Positions 1 through 7,871 are shown, counted from the stretch's first letter. The stretch: 17,251 nucleotides of DNA from AL-N1 sp039178835 (GCA_039178835.1 JBCDFA010000145.1:1-17251), one strand, 5' to 3'. Translations and numbers: made by a program. Notes: generated by a model not told the origin, from the sequence alone.

Positions 1-1
1 C

Positions 2-1063
2 GTGATCGTGGATCGACTGCCACGCAAGATGGTTTTGATTGTCACTGATGTGATGCGTGCGGTGGTGGTGCTAGCGTTGCTGCTCGTGCGAGAGCCAGGT
101 GATGCCTGGATTATCTATGTAGTCACGGTGCTCAATTTCTCACTAGCTGCTTTCTTCGAGCCAGCTCGTTCTGCAACTATTCCGATGATTACACGGCGCG
201 AAGAGTTAGTGGCCGCCAACGCTATCAGTGGAGCGACGTGGTCGGCGATGTTGGCACTGGGTGCTGGTATTGGTGGTTTTGTAGCTGGGTTGCTTGGAAC
301 TGATGTGGCCTTCGTCCTCAACTCAATCACTTTTCTCCTTTCAGCAGTGATCATTGCTCAGATACGTATGCACGAGACCCATCTCGACCATCGAGTGCCA
401 TCCAGCGGTTTGCATGACCTGCGTAAAGGTCTGACGTATGTGTTGACACGCAAAGACATCTTTATCTATGCTACATCGAAAGCGTGGTGGAGTCTTGGCG
501 GTGGGGTTCTGTTGTTGCTGACTATCGTTGGACAACGGCTTTTTCCACTAGGGGAAGATAGCGCCATCAGTATTGGTCTTCTCTACGCGGCGCGTGGTAT
601 TGGTACCGGGATTGGGCCCATTCTTGCACGACAGTTAGGAGGTGAGTCGATCCAGTTTTTGCGACGGGCTATTGGTCCTTCGTTTCTTATTACCACTGCT
701 GGTTATATTGCCTTCAGTGGGGCGCCAAATCTCGCTATTGCTATGCTGGTTGTTGGTATTGCTCACATGGGTGGGAGTATCCAATGGGTGTTTAGTACGG
801 CACTACTACAGATGCATGTCCCGAAGCAACTTCAGGGCCGTATCTTTGCGATTGAATTAGCGTTGATGACCTTTGCGACGGCTATGTCGAGCTACCTGAT
901 TGGCATGGCCGATGATGCTGGTTGGGAGCCTCGCACGATTGCACTGGTGGTTGCGGGGGTCTTTATGGTGCCCGGTATTATCCTGACGTTCTTGCTTTGG
1001 CGTACACCTACCACAGATCGACAAGAAGAAGAGAGTCTTGATGCAGAGCCACTCAAAGTGTAA
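2..1063 (+). CDS. MFS exporter, C-terminal part (5' truncated by window edge)
   Basis: This is a membrane transporter of the major facilitator superfamily, closest in style to the EntS/MFS_3 group of small-molecule exporters. The visible 353 residues open with DRLPRK, which looks like the cytoplasmic loop 2-3 motif A of MFS proteins. The first two or so transmembrane helices therefore lie upstream of the window, and the GTG at position 2 is probably not the real start. Many hydrophobic helices follow, for example around residues 18-28, 33-52, 82-118, 160-177, 225-262 and 280-340. The tail is short, charged and Glu-rich. The substrate cannot be told from sequence. The gene converges on the minus-strand lipoprotein gene, with a hairpin between them. 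MFS membership is fairly secure; the subfamily is inference. Confidence 0.8.
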   Translation: MIVDRLPRKMVLIVTDVMRAVVVLALLLVREPGDAWIIYVVTVLNFSLAAFFEPARSATIPMITRREELVAANAISGATWSAMLALGAGIGGFVAGLLGTDVAFVLNSITFLLSAVIIAQIRMHETHLDHRVPSSGLHDLRKGLTYVLTRKDIFIYATSKAWWSLGGGVLLLLTIVGQRLFPLGEDSAISIGLLYAARGIGTGIGPILARQLGGESIQFLRRAIGPSFLITTAGYIAFSGAPNLAIAMLVVGIAHMGGSIQWVFSTALLQMHVPKQLQGRIFAIELALMTFATAMSSYLIGMADDAGWEPRTIALVVAGVFMVPGIILTFLLWRTPTTDRQEEESLDAEPLKV

Positions 1064-1081
1064 GCGCAGACTGATGCAAAA

Positions 1082-1107
1082 AGCCGCGCTACACGTGGTA
1101 GGCGGCT
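1082..1107 (-). terminator. Rho-independent terminator between convergent genes
   Basis: AGCCGC (1082-1087) pairs with GCGGCT (1102-1107). After one bulged base, CTAC (1089-1092) pairs with GTAG (1098-1101) around a five-base loop. On the minus strand the stem is followed by TTTTTGC, so it should end transcription of the beta-propeller lipoprotein gene. On the plus strand only CTTG follows, so it is a weaker terminator for the MFS gene. Confidence 0.7.
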
Positions 1108-1131
1108 CTTGAGCATAATGTACTGCGGTGA

Positions 1132-2622
1132 TTAGTTTGTTGCGGGGAGCCACTCTATGGGAGATGCCGCATCGACGTTCTCGACCAATCGCTCACTCGG
1201 AAGTTCCCCCGGTTGCCAGCGCCATATCTCACCGGCTGCTGTAGTGTCACTTAGTGTGCCTCCTTCGTCCGGTCGCACTGCTGGCATGTCTGCGCTCCAG
1301 CCGGATGGGAGCTGTACGGCGAGGGTCGTGCCGCTTGGGGCCCAGGCGACCCGCTGTGCACGTGGGAGGGTGTCAAAGCGCTCTCCGACAGCGTCCAGTG
1401 TCCGACTTGGCAGCGGGATTTCGTGTGAGCCCTCAGCCTTCATAACCGTAACAGACCAGAGATCATAGCCGCTGAGTCCGCGTGGGTCGTTGTAGTTGTA
1501 TTCGGTGATGGCTATCAGTTCATTGTCGGGCGAGACACGCGCCGGCAGTAACCAGCCAGCACCGCCATACAACGGCTGACCCTGGCCATCGAACGAACCA
1601 CTCACCTCGGTGATAGCAATGTCAACAAGCGCTTGATAGCCCAGGAACCGATGATAAGTGATCTGGGAACCGTCTGGCGACCACGCTGGTCCATAGACAA
1701 GCAGACCGTCGCGTGCAAGATCGTCACTTACTTCCCCTTCTGCAACCGCAAAGTTCCAGCCATTCTCACCTTGTCGATTCACCAAACGGATGGAGTTGGT
1801 GCTGTTTGGTCCTTCAATGCCATCTTGTGTAACGGTTGGCGGGGCAGCAAAAACGATCCGACGACCATCAGGTGAGATCGCGGGATCGCAGCCATCGGCT
1901 ATCGTTGTTTCGGTGTTGTCCGTGAGGTTGAAGACCCGCACATCGCTTGTGGCACACCACTGCGGCCACTGCGGCCAGGTACGAGTGTATGGTTCATCGG
2001 TCTCAGCAGAGGCAAATACTAGGGCGTTTCCATCGGTAGACCACGATAGTGTGGCTTCCCTGCGCTCATTGTTAGTGAGTTGAGTTAAGGCATTGCCATC
2101 GCGCTGAATAACCCATACATCGAACTGTTCATCGATTTCGCGGATAAGAGCGATACGTGCCCCATCAGGCGCGGCGGCAAAAGAGCGTACATTGTCGGCC
2201 AGTTGGCGCTCCTGCCCTACCTCGGTGTCAAATGCCCAAAGTTTGCTCTCGCGCAGGAATAGGATCTCTTCGCCAAACTGGCTGGTCTGTGATGCCGTCA
2301 ATGATGTTGCGGTTGGTGCTGTCGCTTCTGTTGTGTCTGGGGTAGCAGCTGTTGATTGTTGTACAGGCGCAGTTTCGTCAGCAGGGGTTGCCATTGGTGT
2401 GGCTACCGTCTCAGGCGTAGGCGTCGCTGCTTCTGGTGTTGCTACAGGCACATCAGTCGCTTCAGCGACATTTTCTAGTGTAGGTGTTGACATGTCGGTC
2501 TCCTCTTGAGGTTCAGACAGATTATTTGTGGCAACATCGGAGGTATTTACACCACAGGCGGCTAAAATAATCGAAAGAACAACAATTAGTAATATGTTTT
2601 TATAAAATGTGCGTTTAATCAT
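1132..2622 (-). CDS. TolB-like beta-propeller lipoprotein
   Basis: This is a predicted exported lipoprotein of 496 residues with a WD40-like (PD40/TolB-type) propeller. The start was set at the ATG at 2622, not at the longer open frame to 2736. It gives a classical lipoprotein signal: MIKR, a hydrophobic stretch at about residues 9-22, and the lipobox LAAC with Cys23. It also has GGAAAG eight bases upstream. Residues about 35-115 are a Thr/Pro/Ala-rich linker holding the propeller away from the membrane. From about 117 on, repeated blade signatures appear: WSTDG, ISPDGRRIVF, WSPDGSQITY and WAPSGTTLAV. Such propellers usually bind proteins or glycans; no catalytic residues are recognisable. 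It lies 186 bases downstream of the M23 peptidase gene on the same strand, so co-transcription is possible but unproven. Confidence 0.8.
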   Translation of the reverse strand: MIKRTFYKNILLIVVLSIILAACGVNTSDVATNNLSEPQEETDMSTPTLENVAEATDVPVATPEAATPTPETVATPMATPADETAPVQQSTAATPDTTEATAPTATSLTASQTSQFGEEILFLRESKLWAFDTEVGQERQLADNVRSFAAAPDGARIALIREIDEQFDVWVIQRDGNALTQLTNNERREATLSWSTDGNALVFASAETDEPYTRTWPQWPQWCATSDVRVFNLTDNTETTIADGCDPAISPDGRRIVFAAPPTVTQDGIEGPNSTNSIRLVNRQGENGWNFAVAEGEVSDDLARDGLLVYGPAWSPDGSQITYHRFLGYQALVDIAITEVSGSFDGQGQPLYGGAGWLLPARVSPDNELIAITEYNYNDPRGLSGYDLWSVTVMKAEGSHEIPLPSRTLDAVGERFDTLPRAQRVAWAPSGTTLAVQLPSGWSADMPAVRPDEGGTLSDTTAAGEIWRWQPGELPSERLVENVDAASPIEWLPATN

Positions 2623-2656
2623 TATTTTATCTTTCCAGGCAACTACTGACGAAGGT

Positions 2657-2681
2657 TCTCTACTAATATTAACGTTAGAGA
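2657..2681. repeat. Imperfect inverted repeat in leader of the beta-propeller gene
   Basis: TCTCTA (2657-2662) and TAGAGA (2676-2681) are inverted, and the pairing extends inward with one bulged base (CTAA/TTAG). It is AT-rich and lies 34 bases upstream of the ATG at 2622. It could be an operator or an RNA hairpin; neither is proven. Confidence 0.3.
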
Positions 2682-2808
2682 ATAGGATTTTGTTCCGCTG
2701 CTCATATGTGCAATATATAGGAAATATGTTGTACATGCGATCATTTAGCGCAAAAGAAAGGTATAAACAGGCCTGAGTAGGTGTTTTAGGTCTAACATTA
2801 CAATTGTG

Positions 2809-3957
2809 TTACAACGGGAGGAAATTGAACCAGATTGTCGATGGCTGGCCGTCAGCACTTGTTTCAAACGTACTTGGAATGGCTGCCTGCACCCAGCCTT
2901 CCTGTCCATCTGCGAGAAGGATGCGATACCAGAGTTGGTAGGTATTTGCGTGTAATGTGTTACTTGACTCGGCGCCTGTATACACCTCCAGTAAAGGAAA
3001 TTGCTCACCTGGTGTCAGGACAATTTCTTGGATTGGTTGTGCCGCAGGATCGGTATCTGGTACATTGGACCATACTGAAACAGAATTAGAAAGAGGCCGT
3101 GTTGCCACGACAATGTTCCCAATTGGTGTAGCATCATTGGTACCAGGAAATGCCCGCTCGGCAATCGTATGCGTTGGGTTCAGCCACCCCATACTGCTGG
3201 GGAGATCAGGGGCGGTGTGGGGCCAGTACCCTGGTCCAGGAGGGCAGTTCACGCCACAGCGAAAGTTGTAGCGTGGTGTTGCGCCATTTACCTCGGGTGT
3301 CGTCAAAAAGGTGCGAATCTCGAAATGCAGGTGATTGGGAACGTTGTCAGAGCGTCGCAATACCGTTCCGATCACATCACCACGAGTAACGCGTTGTCCT
3401 ACCTGCACAGTAACGGTGGGGTCGAGGTGGCCATACATGGAAAAAAGCTCATCATCGTGGCGTATGATGACGACCAATCCAGGATAGTTTGATCCGCTGT
3501 AGACCACCTCGCCATCCGCCACCGCGTAGATTTGCGCTCCGGCAGTCTCGCCATCATCCACAACATACCAATCTTCACCCGCATGCCAATGGCCAGGATT
3601 AAACCAGGTGTTTTCGACGGTATAGGCATGCCGAATGAAAAAACCGTCACCTGGCACCCGATCAGGTTGTCCAATCGGATAACCATATCGTGCCTGCACA
3701 GGTACGGGTGTTGGTTCGACCGGAAGATTAGTCGGTACCTCTGTGGGGATTGTCGTCGGTGTTGAGGTTGGTGGCACAGGTGTTGGCGTCGAGGTAGTCA
3801 CTGTCGCAGTAGGTGTGGCGGCTGGGACACGTGTTGGTGTATCTGCAGCCACCACTTCGGCGATTGCTGTTGGTTCACGTGCGACACCATCAGATAGTGT
3901 GGCAGAAGCACATCCAGATAGTATGATGATAGTCAAAAGAAGGAGCAGGTTTTTCAT
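2809..3957 (-). CDS. M23-family metallopeptidase lipoprotein
   Basis: This is a predicted membrane-anchored peptidoglycan endopeptidase (LytM/M23 family) of 382 residues. A signal peptide ends in the lipobox LSGC (Cys16). Residues about 40-88 are a Thr/Pro-rich spacer. The peptidase core at about 105-215 has all expected zinc and catalytic residues: H125 and D129 in HAGED, H177 in YGHL, and H209/H211 in HLHF. The C-terminal part (about 265-382) contains LWYRILLADGQEGWV, which looks like an SH3-type wall-binding domain. The start codon overlaps the stop of the histidine kinase gene by 4 nt (ATGA), and no strong Shine-Dalgarno sequence is visible, so translational coupling is likely. This ties a cell-wall hydrolase to a signalling protein. 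The family call is secure; the cross-link it cuts is unknown. Confidence 0.88.
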   Translation of the reverse strand: MKNLLLLLTIIILSGCASATLSDGVAREPTAIAEVVAADTPTRVPAATPTATVTTSTPTPVPPTSTPTTIPTEVPTNLPVEPTPVPVQARYGYPIGQPDRVPGDGFFIRHAYTVENTWFNPGHWHAGEDWYVVDDGETAGAQIYAVADGEVVYSGSNYPGLVVIIRHDDELFSMYGHLDPTVTVQVGQRVTRGDVIGTVLRRSDNVPNHLHFEIRTFLTTPEVNGATPRYNFRCGVNCPPGPGYWPHTAPDLPSSMGWLNPTHTIAERAFPGTNDATPIGNIVVATRPLSNSVSVWSNVPDTDPAAQPIQEIVLTPGEQFPLLEVYTGAESSNTLHANTYQLWYRILLADGQEGWVQAAIPSTFETSADGQPSTIWFNFLPL

Positions 3958-5582
3958 GAACCGGTTTGCTCAATCACACTGACCAGCGGAAGTGTTATAA
4001 AGAAAGTTGTTCCCTTACCTTCGCGACTTTCAAACCAGATCTGTCCCCCATGACGTGAAACTATCTCTCGTGTGATAAACAACCCCAGCCCTGTTCCTAT
4101 GACTTCCTCTTCGACATTACTTGCACGGAAAAAGCGTTGAAAGAGTTTGTCTTGATCGGATTCGGGTATACCTACGCCCTTATCGCTAATCGAAAGGAGT
4201 GCTTCCTGTGGGTTCGTTTTGTGTTGCTTAACGTGAATCGTGATACTACCATCGGCAGGTGAATACTTGATCGCGTTGCCAATAATGTTGCTGATAGCCT
4301 GTGTGATACGTGGCTCATCAAGCGGCGCAATAAGTGGTGTATCTCTGATGGTAAGGGTCAACTGGTGCTGAGTGGTAGTAGCATGAAGTTCCTCGACCAC
4401 GCGTCTGGTAATATCGCCAATGTCACATTGCTCAAGGTTTAGCTTCAGGCGATTCATATTGATACGTGAGAAGTCGATCAGTTGCTCTAACAGGCCTGTC
4501 ATACGCTTGACCTGTTGCGAGATGATCTCTAATCCTTTGCGGTTCGGATCGTCAGGATTCTTGCGTATGCGTCGTAGTACAAGATCTGCATATCCCTTGA
4601 TTGAGGCCATAGGATTTTTAAGCTCATGCGAGACTATCGAAAGATACTCATCCTTCTTCCGGTCGACAAGCTCAAGGCGATAGCGCTGACGTTCAGACCA
4701 CTCGTATTGGTATGCACGATGAATAGCTCGTGCGATATGTATCAGTACGGTATCAAGGAGATGATAATCCTCAGGTGCGGGACCACTGCCATCAATAGTG
4801 CTTAATTGCAACACACCAATAGCTTCCGACTCTACCATAAGTGGGATGATAGCAAGTGGTTGGGGCTCATCAGGAATAGAAGCCTTACCCACCGCAGCAA
4901 CCATGTCGTAGTAGACCGCTTTGCCGCTTTGCAGGGCCTGAGCGAACGGTGAATCGGCCTGCAACCGCCGACGTGCTGAACCACCAGTCTGTTCTGCACT
5001 GAGTCCACGTTGTGCCAAACAAACGATCTGGTCTCGGTCATAGAGCCAGATACCACCATACGAGAGACCTACCATCCATAATACACAGTCAAGGAGTTGT
5101 TTCGACAATATCCCTAAATCCAAGGAATTATTAGCGACAGTTAGGAGTTCAAGTTGTGCTTTGAGTCGCTCATTCTGTCGGTAAAGAGTTGCCTGCGTCT
5201 CACGCATTCGCAGCATGGTCTGTACGCAGACAAGCAGATCCTGCTCTTGTATTGGTGTACAGAGTAAGGCATCAGCAGAACCGTTCCGGCTAACACCATT
5301 TGTCTTCGTGCCATTCACTGGTTGCGTACAATCTTCGTGAAGCATCAGTATCGGAACAGCAGAGGTTGGTTGTATTGTGCGAAGTGTATGGATGAAGGTA
5401 TCACTATCTACATCAGATGAGCGTGTATCTAGCACGATTAACTCGGGATGGTCGTGTTCTGCATAGGTTAGACCTTCGGATGTGTTTGCAGCCTCGACAA
5501 CATCGTACCCGCCAGCTTGAAGAATGTGTGATGTTGATGTGCGCTGATTGCTCGATTCACAAACGATAAGTATGTTTGTCAT
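3954..5582 (-). CDS. Receiver-GAF-histidine kinase hybrid sensor
   Basis: This is a soluble two-component kinase of 542 residues with no membrane segment. An N-terminal receiver-like domain (about 1-125) keeps the phospho-acceptor position D52 in LIVLD. It lacks the conserved switch Thr/Ser (His82 is there) and the conserved Lys (Thr109 in CTPI), and has only E9 of the acidic pair. A short coiled segment (about 126-150) leads to a GAF domain (about 150-290). The kinase core has the H box SHELKNPM with H319, the N box with N436, the G1 box DKGVGIP (467-473), the F box LFQRFF, and the G2 box GTGLG (496-500). All core motifs are intact, so it should autophosphorylate. The ATG at 5582 is preceded by AGAGG at five-base spacing. 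It overlaps the M23 peptidase gene by 4 nt. The ligand and the output regulator are unknown; no separate response regulator gene is adjacent. Confidence 0.9.
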   Translation of the reverse strand: MTNILIVCESSNQRTSTSHILQAGGYDVVEAANTSEGLTYAEHDHPELIVLDTRSSDVDSDTFIHTLRTIQPTSAVPILMLHEDCTQPVNGTKTNGVSRNGSADALLCTPIQEQDLLVCVQTMLRMRETQATLYRQNERLKAQLELLTVANNSLDLGILSKQLLDCVLWMVGLSYGGIWLYDRDQIVCLAQRGLSAEQTGGSARRRLQADSPFAQALQSGKAVYYDMVAAVGKASIPDEPQPLAIIPLMVESEAIGVLQLSTIDGSGPAPEDYHLLDTVLIHIARAIHRAYQYEWSERQRYRLELVDRKKDEYLSIVSHELKNPMASIKGYADLVLRRIRKNPDDPNRKGLEIISQQVKRMTGLLEQLIDFSRINMNRLKLNLEQCDIGDITRRVVEELHATTTQHQLTLTIRDTPLIAPLDEPRITQAISNIIGNAIKYSPADGSITIHVKQHKTNPQEALLSISDKGVGIPESDQDKLFQRFFRASNVEEEVIGTGLGLFITREIVSRHGGQIWFESREGKGTTFFITLPLVSVIEQTGS

Positions 5583-5781
5583 AGATGCCTCTTCCGATGA
5601 TCGCCATGTATACCTATTGGTGATACAACCGCGTTACAGCCTCAACCGATATATCTTTAGTTGTGCATGATACCAAATAATCAAAATTTTGTTTATGCCT
5701 CACAGAATTGTTACACACATGTATACTACTCATGATACATAATATAGCACCTGTGCATACACATTGAGGATGAGAAAATAG

Positions 5782-5811
5782 TGAGGCGTTGGTGACAAGC
5801 ACTACGCCTCA
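5782..5811 (-). terminator. Rho-independent terminator of folK
   Basis: TGAGGCGT (5782-5789) and ACGCCTCA (5804-5811) form a perfect 8-bp stem. An inner GTG/CAC pairing surrounds the loop ACAAG. On the minus strand it is followed by CTATTTTCT. It lies 20 bases past the folK stop and separates folK from the kinase gene. The remaining 200 bases up to the kinase start are AT-rich, with no convincing gene. Confidence 0.75.
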
Positions 5812-5831
5812 TATTAGTAGATTCGTGGGTG

Positions 5832-6323
5832 TTATGGTGATGGAGTGTATACGTTCACTTGATCGGCATCCTCGGCTTCATGGAGCAATTGCGAGACGGT
5901 GTAGTATAAAACGGGATGCATCAATTTGGGATCAATATCTACCAGAGGTTTGAGCACAAACGCCCGATCAGCCAGCCGTGGATGTGGGATAGTGAGACCT
6001 GGTGCATCGATCTGAAGCGCACCATAGAAGAGTATGTCAAGGTCAATGGGACGTGGTCCGTATTGGACGCGTCGCCGCCCTAGTTTACGCTCAATGGCTT
6101 GTAATTGGAGGAGCAGATCCATTGGTTTTAATTGTGTGCGCCCGCTTAATGCAGCATTAATAAAGGCATCATTCCGTACATAACCAAGAGGCGCAGCGAC
6201 ATACAGTTGTGATACTTTATCAACGGTCAGGATGTTTTGTACTTGACGAACTGCCTCGCGAAGATGTGCTATTCTGTCTCCGAGGTTGCTACCGAGGCCG
6301 ATATAAACCTTATGCCCTTGCAT
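5832..6323 (-). CDS. folK: 2-amino-4-hydroxy-6-hydroxymethyldihydropteridine diphosphokinase
   Basis: This is HPPK of the folate pathway: it transfers pyrophosphate from ATP to 6-hydroxymethyl-7,8-dihydropterin in the cytoplasm. The protein (163 residues from the chosen start) opens with VYIGLGSNLGDR, the family's N-terminal signature. It carries the diagnostic RPIDLDILFYG block, whose aspartates bind Mg2+, followed by the conserved IPHPRLADRAFVL. The length is normal for a single-domain HPPK. The ATG at 6323 was chosen over an in-frame GTG at 6350. The GTG sits inside an inverted repeat and has no Shine-Dalgarno, whereas the ATG has AGGTGG just upstream and gives the usual short N terminus. 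The gene stands alone, without folB or folP, between a signalling pair and the paa cluster. It has its own promoter candidate and terminator. Confidence 0.93.
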   Translation of the reverse strand: MQGHKVYIGLGSNLGDRIAHLREAVRQVQNILTVDKVSQLYVAAPLGYVRNDAFINAALSGRTQLKPMDLLLQLQAIERKLGRRRVQYGPRPIDLDILFYGALQIDAPGLTIPHPRLADRAFVLKPLVDIDPKLMHPVLYYTVSQLLHEAEDADQVNVYTPSP

Positions 6324-6345
6324 AGGCCACCTACCGGGGATGCGA

Positions 6346-6380
6346 CTCACATCTATCGTTATGGTGTATATAGATGTGAG
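6346..6380. repeat. Perfect 11-bp inverted repeat in the folK leader
   Basis: CTCACATCTAT (6346-6356) and ATAGATGTGAG (6370-6380) are exact inverted copies with a 13-base spacer. The repeat lies between the candidate -10 box and the folK ATG, 22 bases from the start codon. It could be an operator for a dimeric regulator or an RNA hairpin that controls folK. There is no U-run after it, so it is not a simple terminator. Confidence 0.55.
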
Positions 6381-6410
6381 AGATATATTATTTTTGGTGT
6401 GTAATTACTT

Positions 6411-6419
6411 ATTATATCA
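6411..6419 (-). promoter_or_regulatory. Extended -10 promoter candidate for folK
   Basis: On the minus strand this reads TGATATAAT, a perfect TATAAT box with the TG of an extended -10 element. No good -35 hexamer is seen 16-18 bases upstream, which fits an extended -10 promoter. Initiation would fall near 6404 and give a leader of about 80 bases that contains the 11-bp inverted repeat. Confidence 0.45.
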
Positions 6420-6506
6420 GAAAAGGTACTAGACAGCGAGGTGTTTTATTACTACAAAATATAGTATTTTTATGCTCTGGGAAGGGCTTTAGGGTGTTGG
6501 ATGGTT

Positions 6507-6525
6507 GCCTGAGCCTGTCGAAGGC
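6507..6525. repeat. REP-like palindromic motif GAGCCTGTCGAAGG
   Basis: This 19-base stretch has the form GCCT(GAGCCTGTCGA)AGGC. The core resembles the CCTGAGC-(T/C)TGTCGAAGG sequence that recurs between genes in many bacterial genomes. It lies in the 306-base gap between folK and paaJ, which otherwise holds only the folK promoter region and the heptamer array. Only one copy is seen here, so repetition is assumed from general knowledge. Confidence 0.45.
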
Positions 6526-6572
6526 GCGGTGAGACGTTGGAGCGGTTGAGCGTTCGATCAGAGGAAAAAATA

Positions 6573-6642
6573 CACTCCTCACACCTCGCCCCTAGCCTCT
6601 CATCCCCAGCCTCTAGCCTCTCTTAATCCTTAACCCCTCTCC
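6573..6642. repeat. Degenerate heptanucleotide array at the paaJ 3' end
   Basis: About ten pyrimidine-rich 7-mers lie end to end on one 7-base register: AGCCTCT starts at 6594, 6608 and 6615, and CTTAACC starts at 6629. The array runs across the paaJ stop codon (6630-6632) into its last codons. It resembles short tandemly repeated heptamers known from cyanobacteria, but the units here are much more degenerate. Confidence 0.6.
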
Positions 6643-7871
6643 ACTACCGTTGCGATGCCTTGCCCCACCCCGATACACATCGTCGCCAAACCATAGCGCC
6701 CATTGCGCCGTTGGAGTTCGTGAACGAGTGTGGTCAGAATGCGTGCACCACTGGCACCTAGTGGATGGCCCAGTGCAATCGCACCACCGCTGACATTCAC
6801 ACGGCTGGGGTCAAGTTCGAGTTCGCGGATACACGCCAGGGACTGTGCGGCAAAAGCCTCGTTGAGTTCCACCAGGTCGAGGTCGCTTACGGCAAGCTTT
6901 GCACGATCCAGTGCTTTGCGTGTCGCAGGTATTGGACCAAGCCCCATAAACGCCGGATCGACTCCTGCGACGGCAGTGCTAACAACACGCGCCAATGGCC
7001 GCAAGCCAAGTTTTTCCGCCATCTGTTCGCTCATCACCAACAACGCGGCTGCTCCATCATTAATGCCACTGGCATTTCCCGCCGTCACGCTGCCTTCGTT
7101 CGCCGGCACATTATTGGGGCGTATGCGCCCGGTTCCGCCAAACGCGGGTTTGAGTTTGGTCAGCCGTTCCAGCGAGGCATCAGGCCGGGGGTGTTCATCA
7201 GTGTCAACCACCTGTGGTTCCTGTCCACGCCTGGTTGGTGGGATTGTTACAGGAACAATCTCGTTGCCAAAGTTTCCAGCCTGAGCAGTAGCAGTGTAGC
7301 GTTGCTGGCTTTCCAGTGCAAATGCATCCTGATCTGCCCTGCTGATACCATACTGAGCAGCTACGTTTTCCGCCGTTTCGCCCATGCCGTAGGGGTAGTA
7401 TGCTTCGGCGAGTCTGGGATTGGTGAAGCGCCAGCCAAGCGTGGTGTCGTGCACCTGAGTGTCGCCACGGGGCCATACGGCATCAGGTTTGGCCATCACA
7501 AATGGCGCACGGGTCATGCTTTCGACGCCGCCGGCAATAAAGATATCGCCTTCGCCAGCAATGATCGCGTGTGCCGCGCTGTTGACGGCCTGGAGTCCGC
7601 TCCCACAGAGTCGGTTGATGGTCTGCCCCGGCACCTCAATGGGGAGTTCGGCGAGGAGGGCTGCCATCCGTGCGACATTGCGGTTATCTTCACCGGCTTG
7701 ATTAGCACATCCCACGAGCACATCTTCGATCTGCTTGGAATCAATACCACTTTGTTCGACCAAAGCGCGAATAACAATAGCCATGAGATCGTCGGGACGA
7801 ACACGTGCAAGTGCACCACCATAGCGACCAATGGGCGTTCGTAGAGCGTGTGTGATGACTGGAGTCGACAT
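6630..7871 (-). CDS. paaJ: 3-oxoadipyl-CoA / 3-oxo-5,6-dehydrosuberyl-CoA thiolase
   Basis: This thiolase cleaves the two beta-ketoacyl-CoA intermediates of phenylacetate breakdown, releasing acetyl-CoA and finally succinyl-CoA. The 413-residue protein matches PaaJ/PcaF closely: RTPIGRYGGAL at the N terminus, GCANQAGEDNRNVARMA, nucleophile C89 in NRLCGSG, NEAFA, H369 in GHPLG, and C399 in CIGVGQG. Relative to E. coli PaaJ as I recall it, there is an extra loop of roughly ten residues near 249-260 (around IRPNNVPAN). The start ATG has AGAGG upstream, which overlaps the stop of paaH nine bases away, so the genes are translated as one unit. It is the last gene of the paa cluster, and its final residues (ERG) are read from the heptamer array. 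A general acetyl-CoA acetyltransferase is the alternative, but the signature and context favour PaaJ. Confidence 0.92.
   Translation of the reverse strand: MSTPVITHALRTPIGRYGGALARVRPDDLMAIVIRALVEQSGIDSKQIEDVLVGCANQAGEDNRNVARMAALLAELPIEVPGQTINRLCGSGLQAVNSAAHAIIAGEGDIFIAGGVESMTRAPFVMAKPDAVWPRGDTQVHDTTLGWRFTNPRLAEAYYPYGMGETAENVAAQYGISRADQDAFALESQQRYTATAQAGNFGNEIVPVTIPPTRRGQEPQVVDTDEHPRPDASLERLTKLKPAFGGTGRIRPNNVPANEGSVTAGNASGINDGAAALLVMSEQMAEKLGLRPLARVVSTAVAGVDPAFMGLGPIPATRKALDRAKLAVSDLDLVELNEAFAAQSLACIRELELDPSRVNVSGGAIALGHPLGASGARILTTLVHELQRRNGRYGLATMCIGVGQGIATVVERG

Noticed and set aside
5614..5802. Small open frame of 62 codons between the kinase gene and folK
   Set aside because: It covers the folK terminator, has no Shine-Dalgarno and no similarity I recognise; it is most likely chance in AT-rich DNA.
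6561..6581. GAGGA/TCCTC hairpin as terminator of paaJ
   Set aside because: The stem is only 5 bp and the T-run lies in the loop and not after the stem, so it does not fit a Rho-independent terminator.
6765..7844. Long plus-strand open frame of about 360 codons opposite paaJ
   Set aside because: It lies entirely antisense to a clear thiolase gene, resembles no family, is rich in Cys, His and Arg as shadow frames are, and has no convincing start signal.
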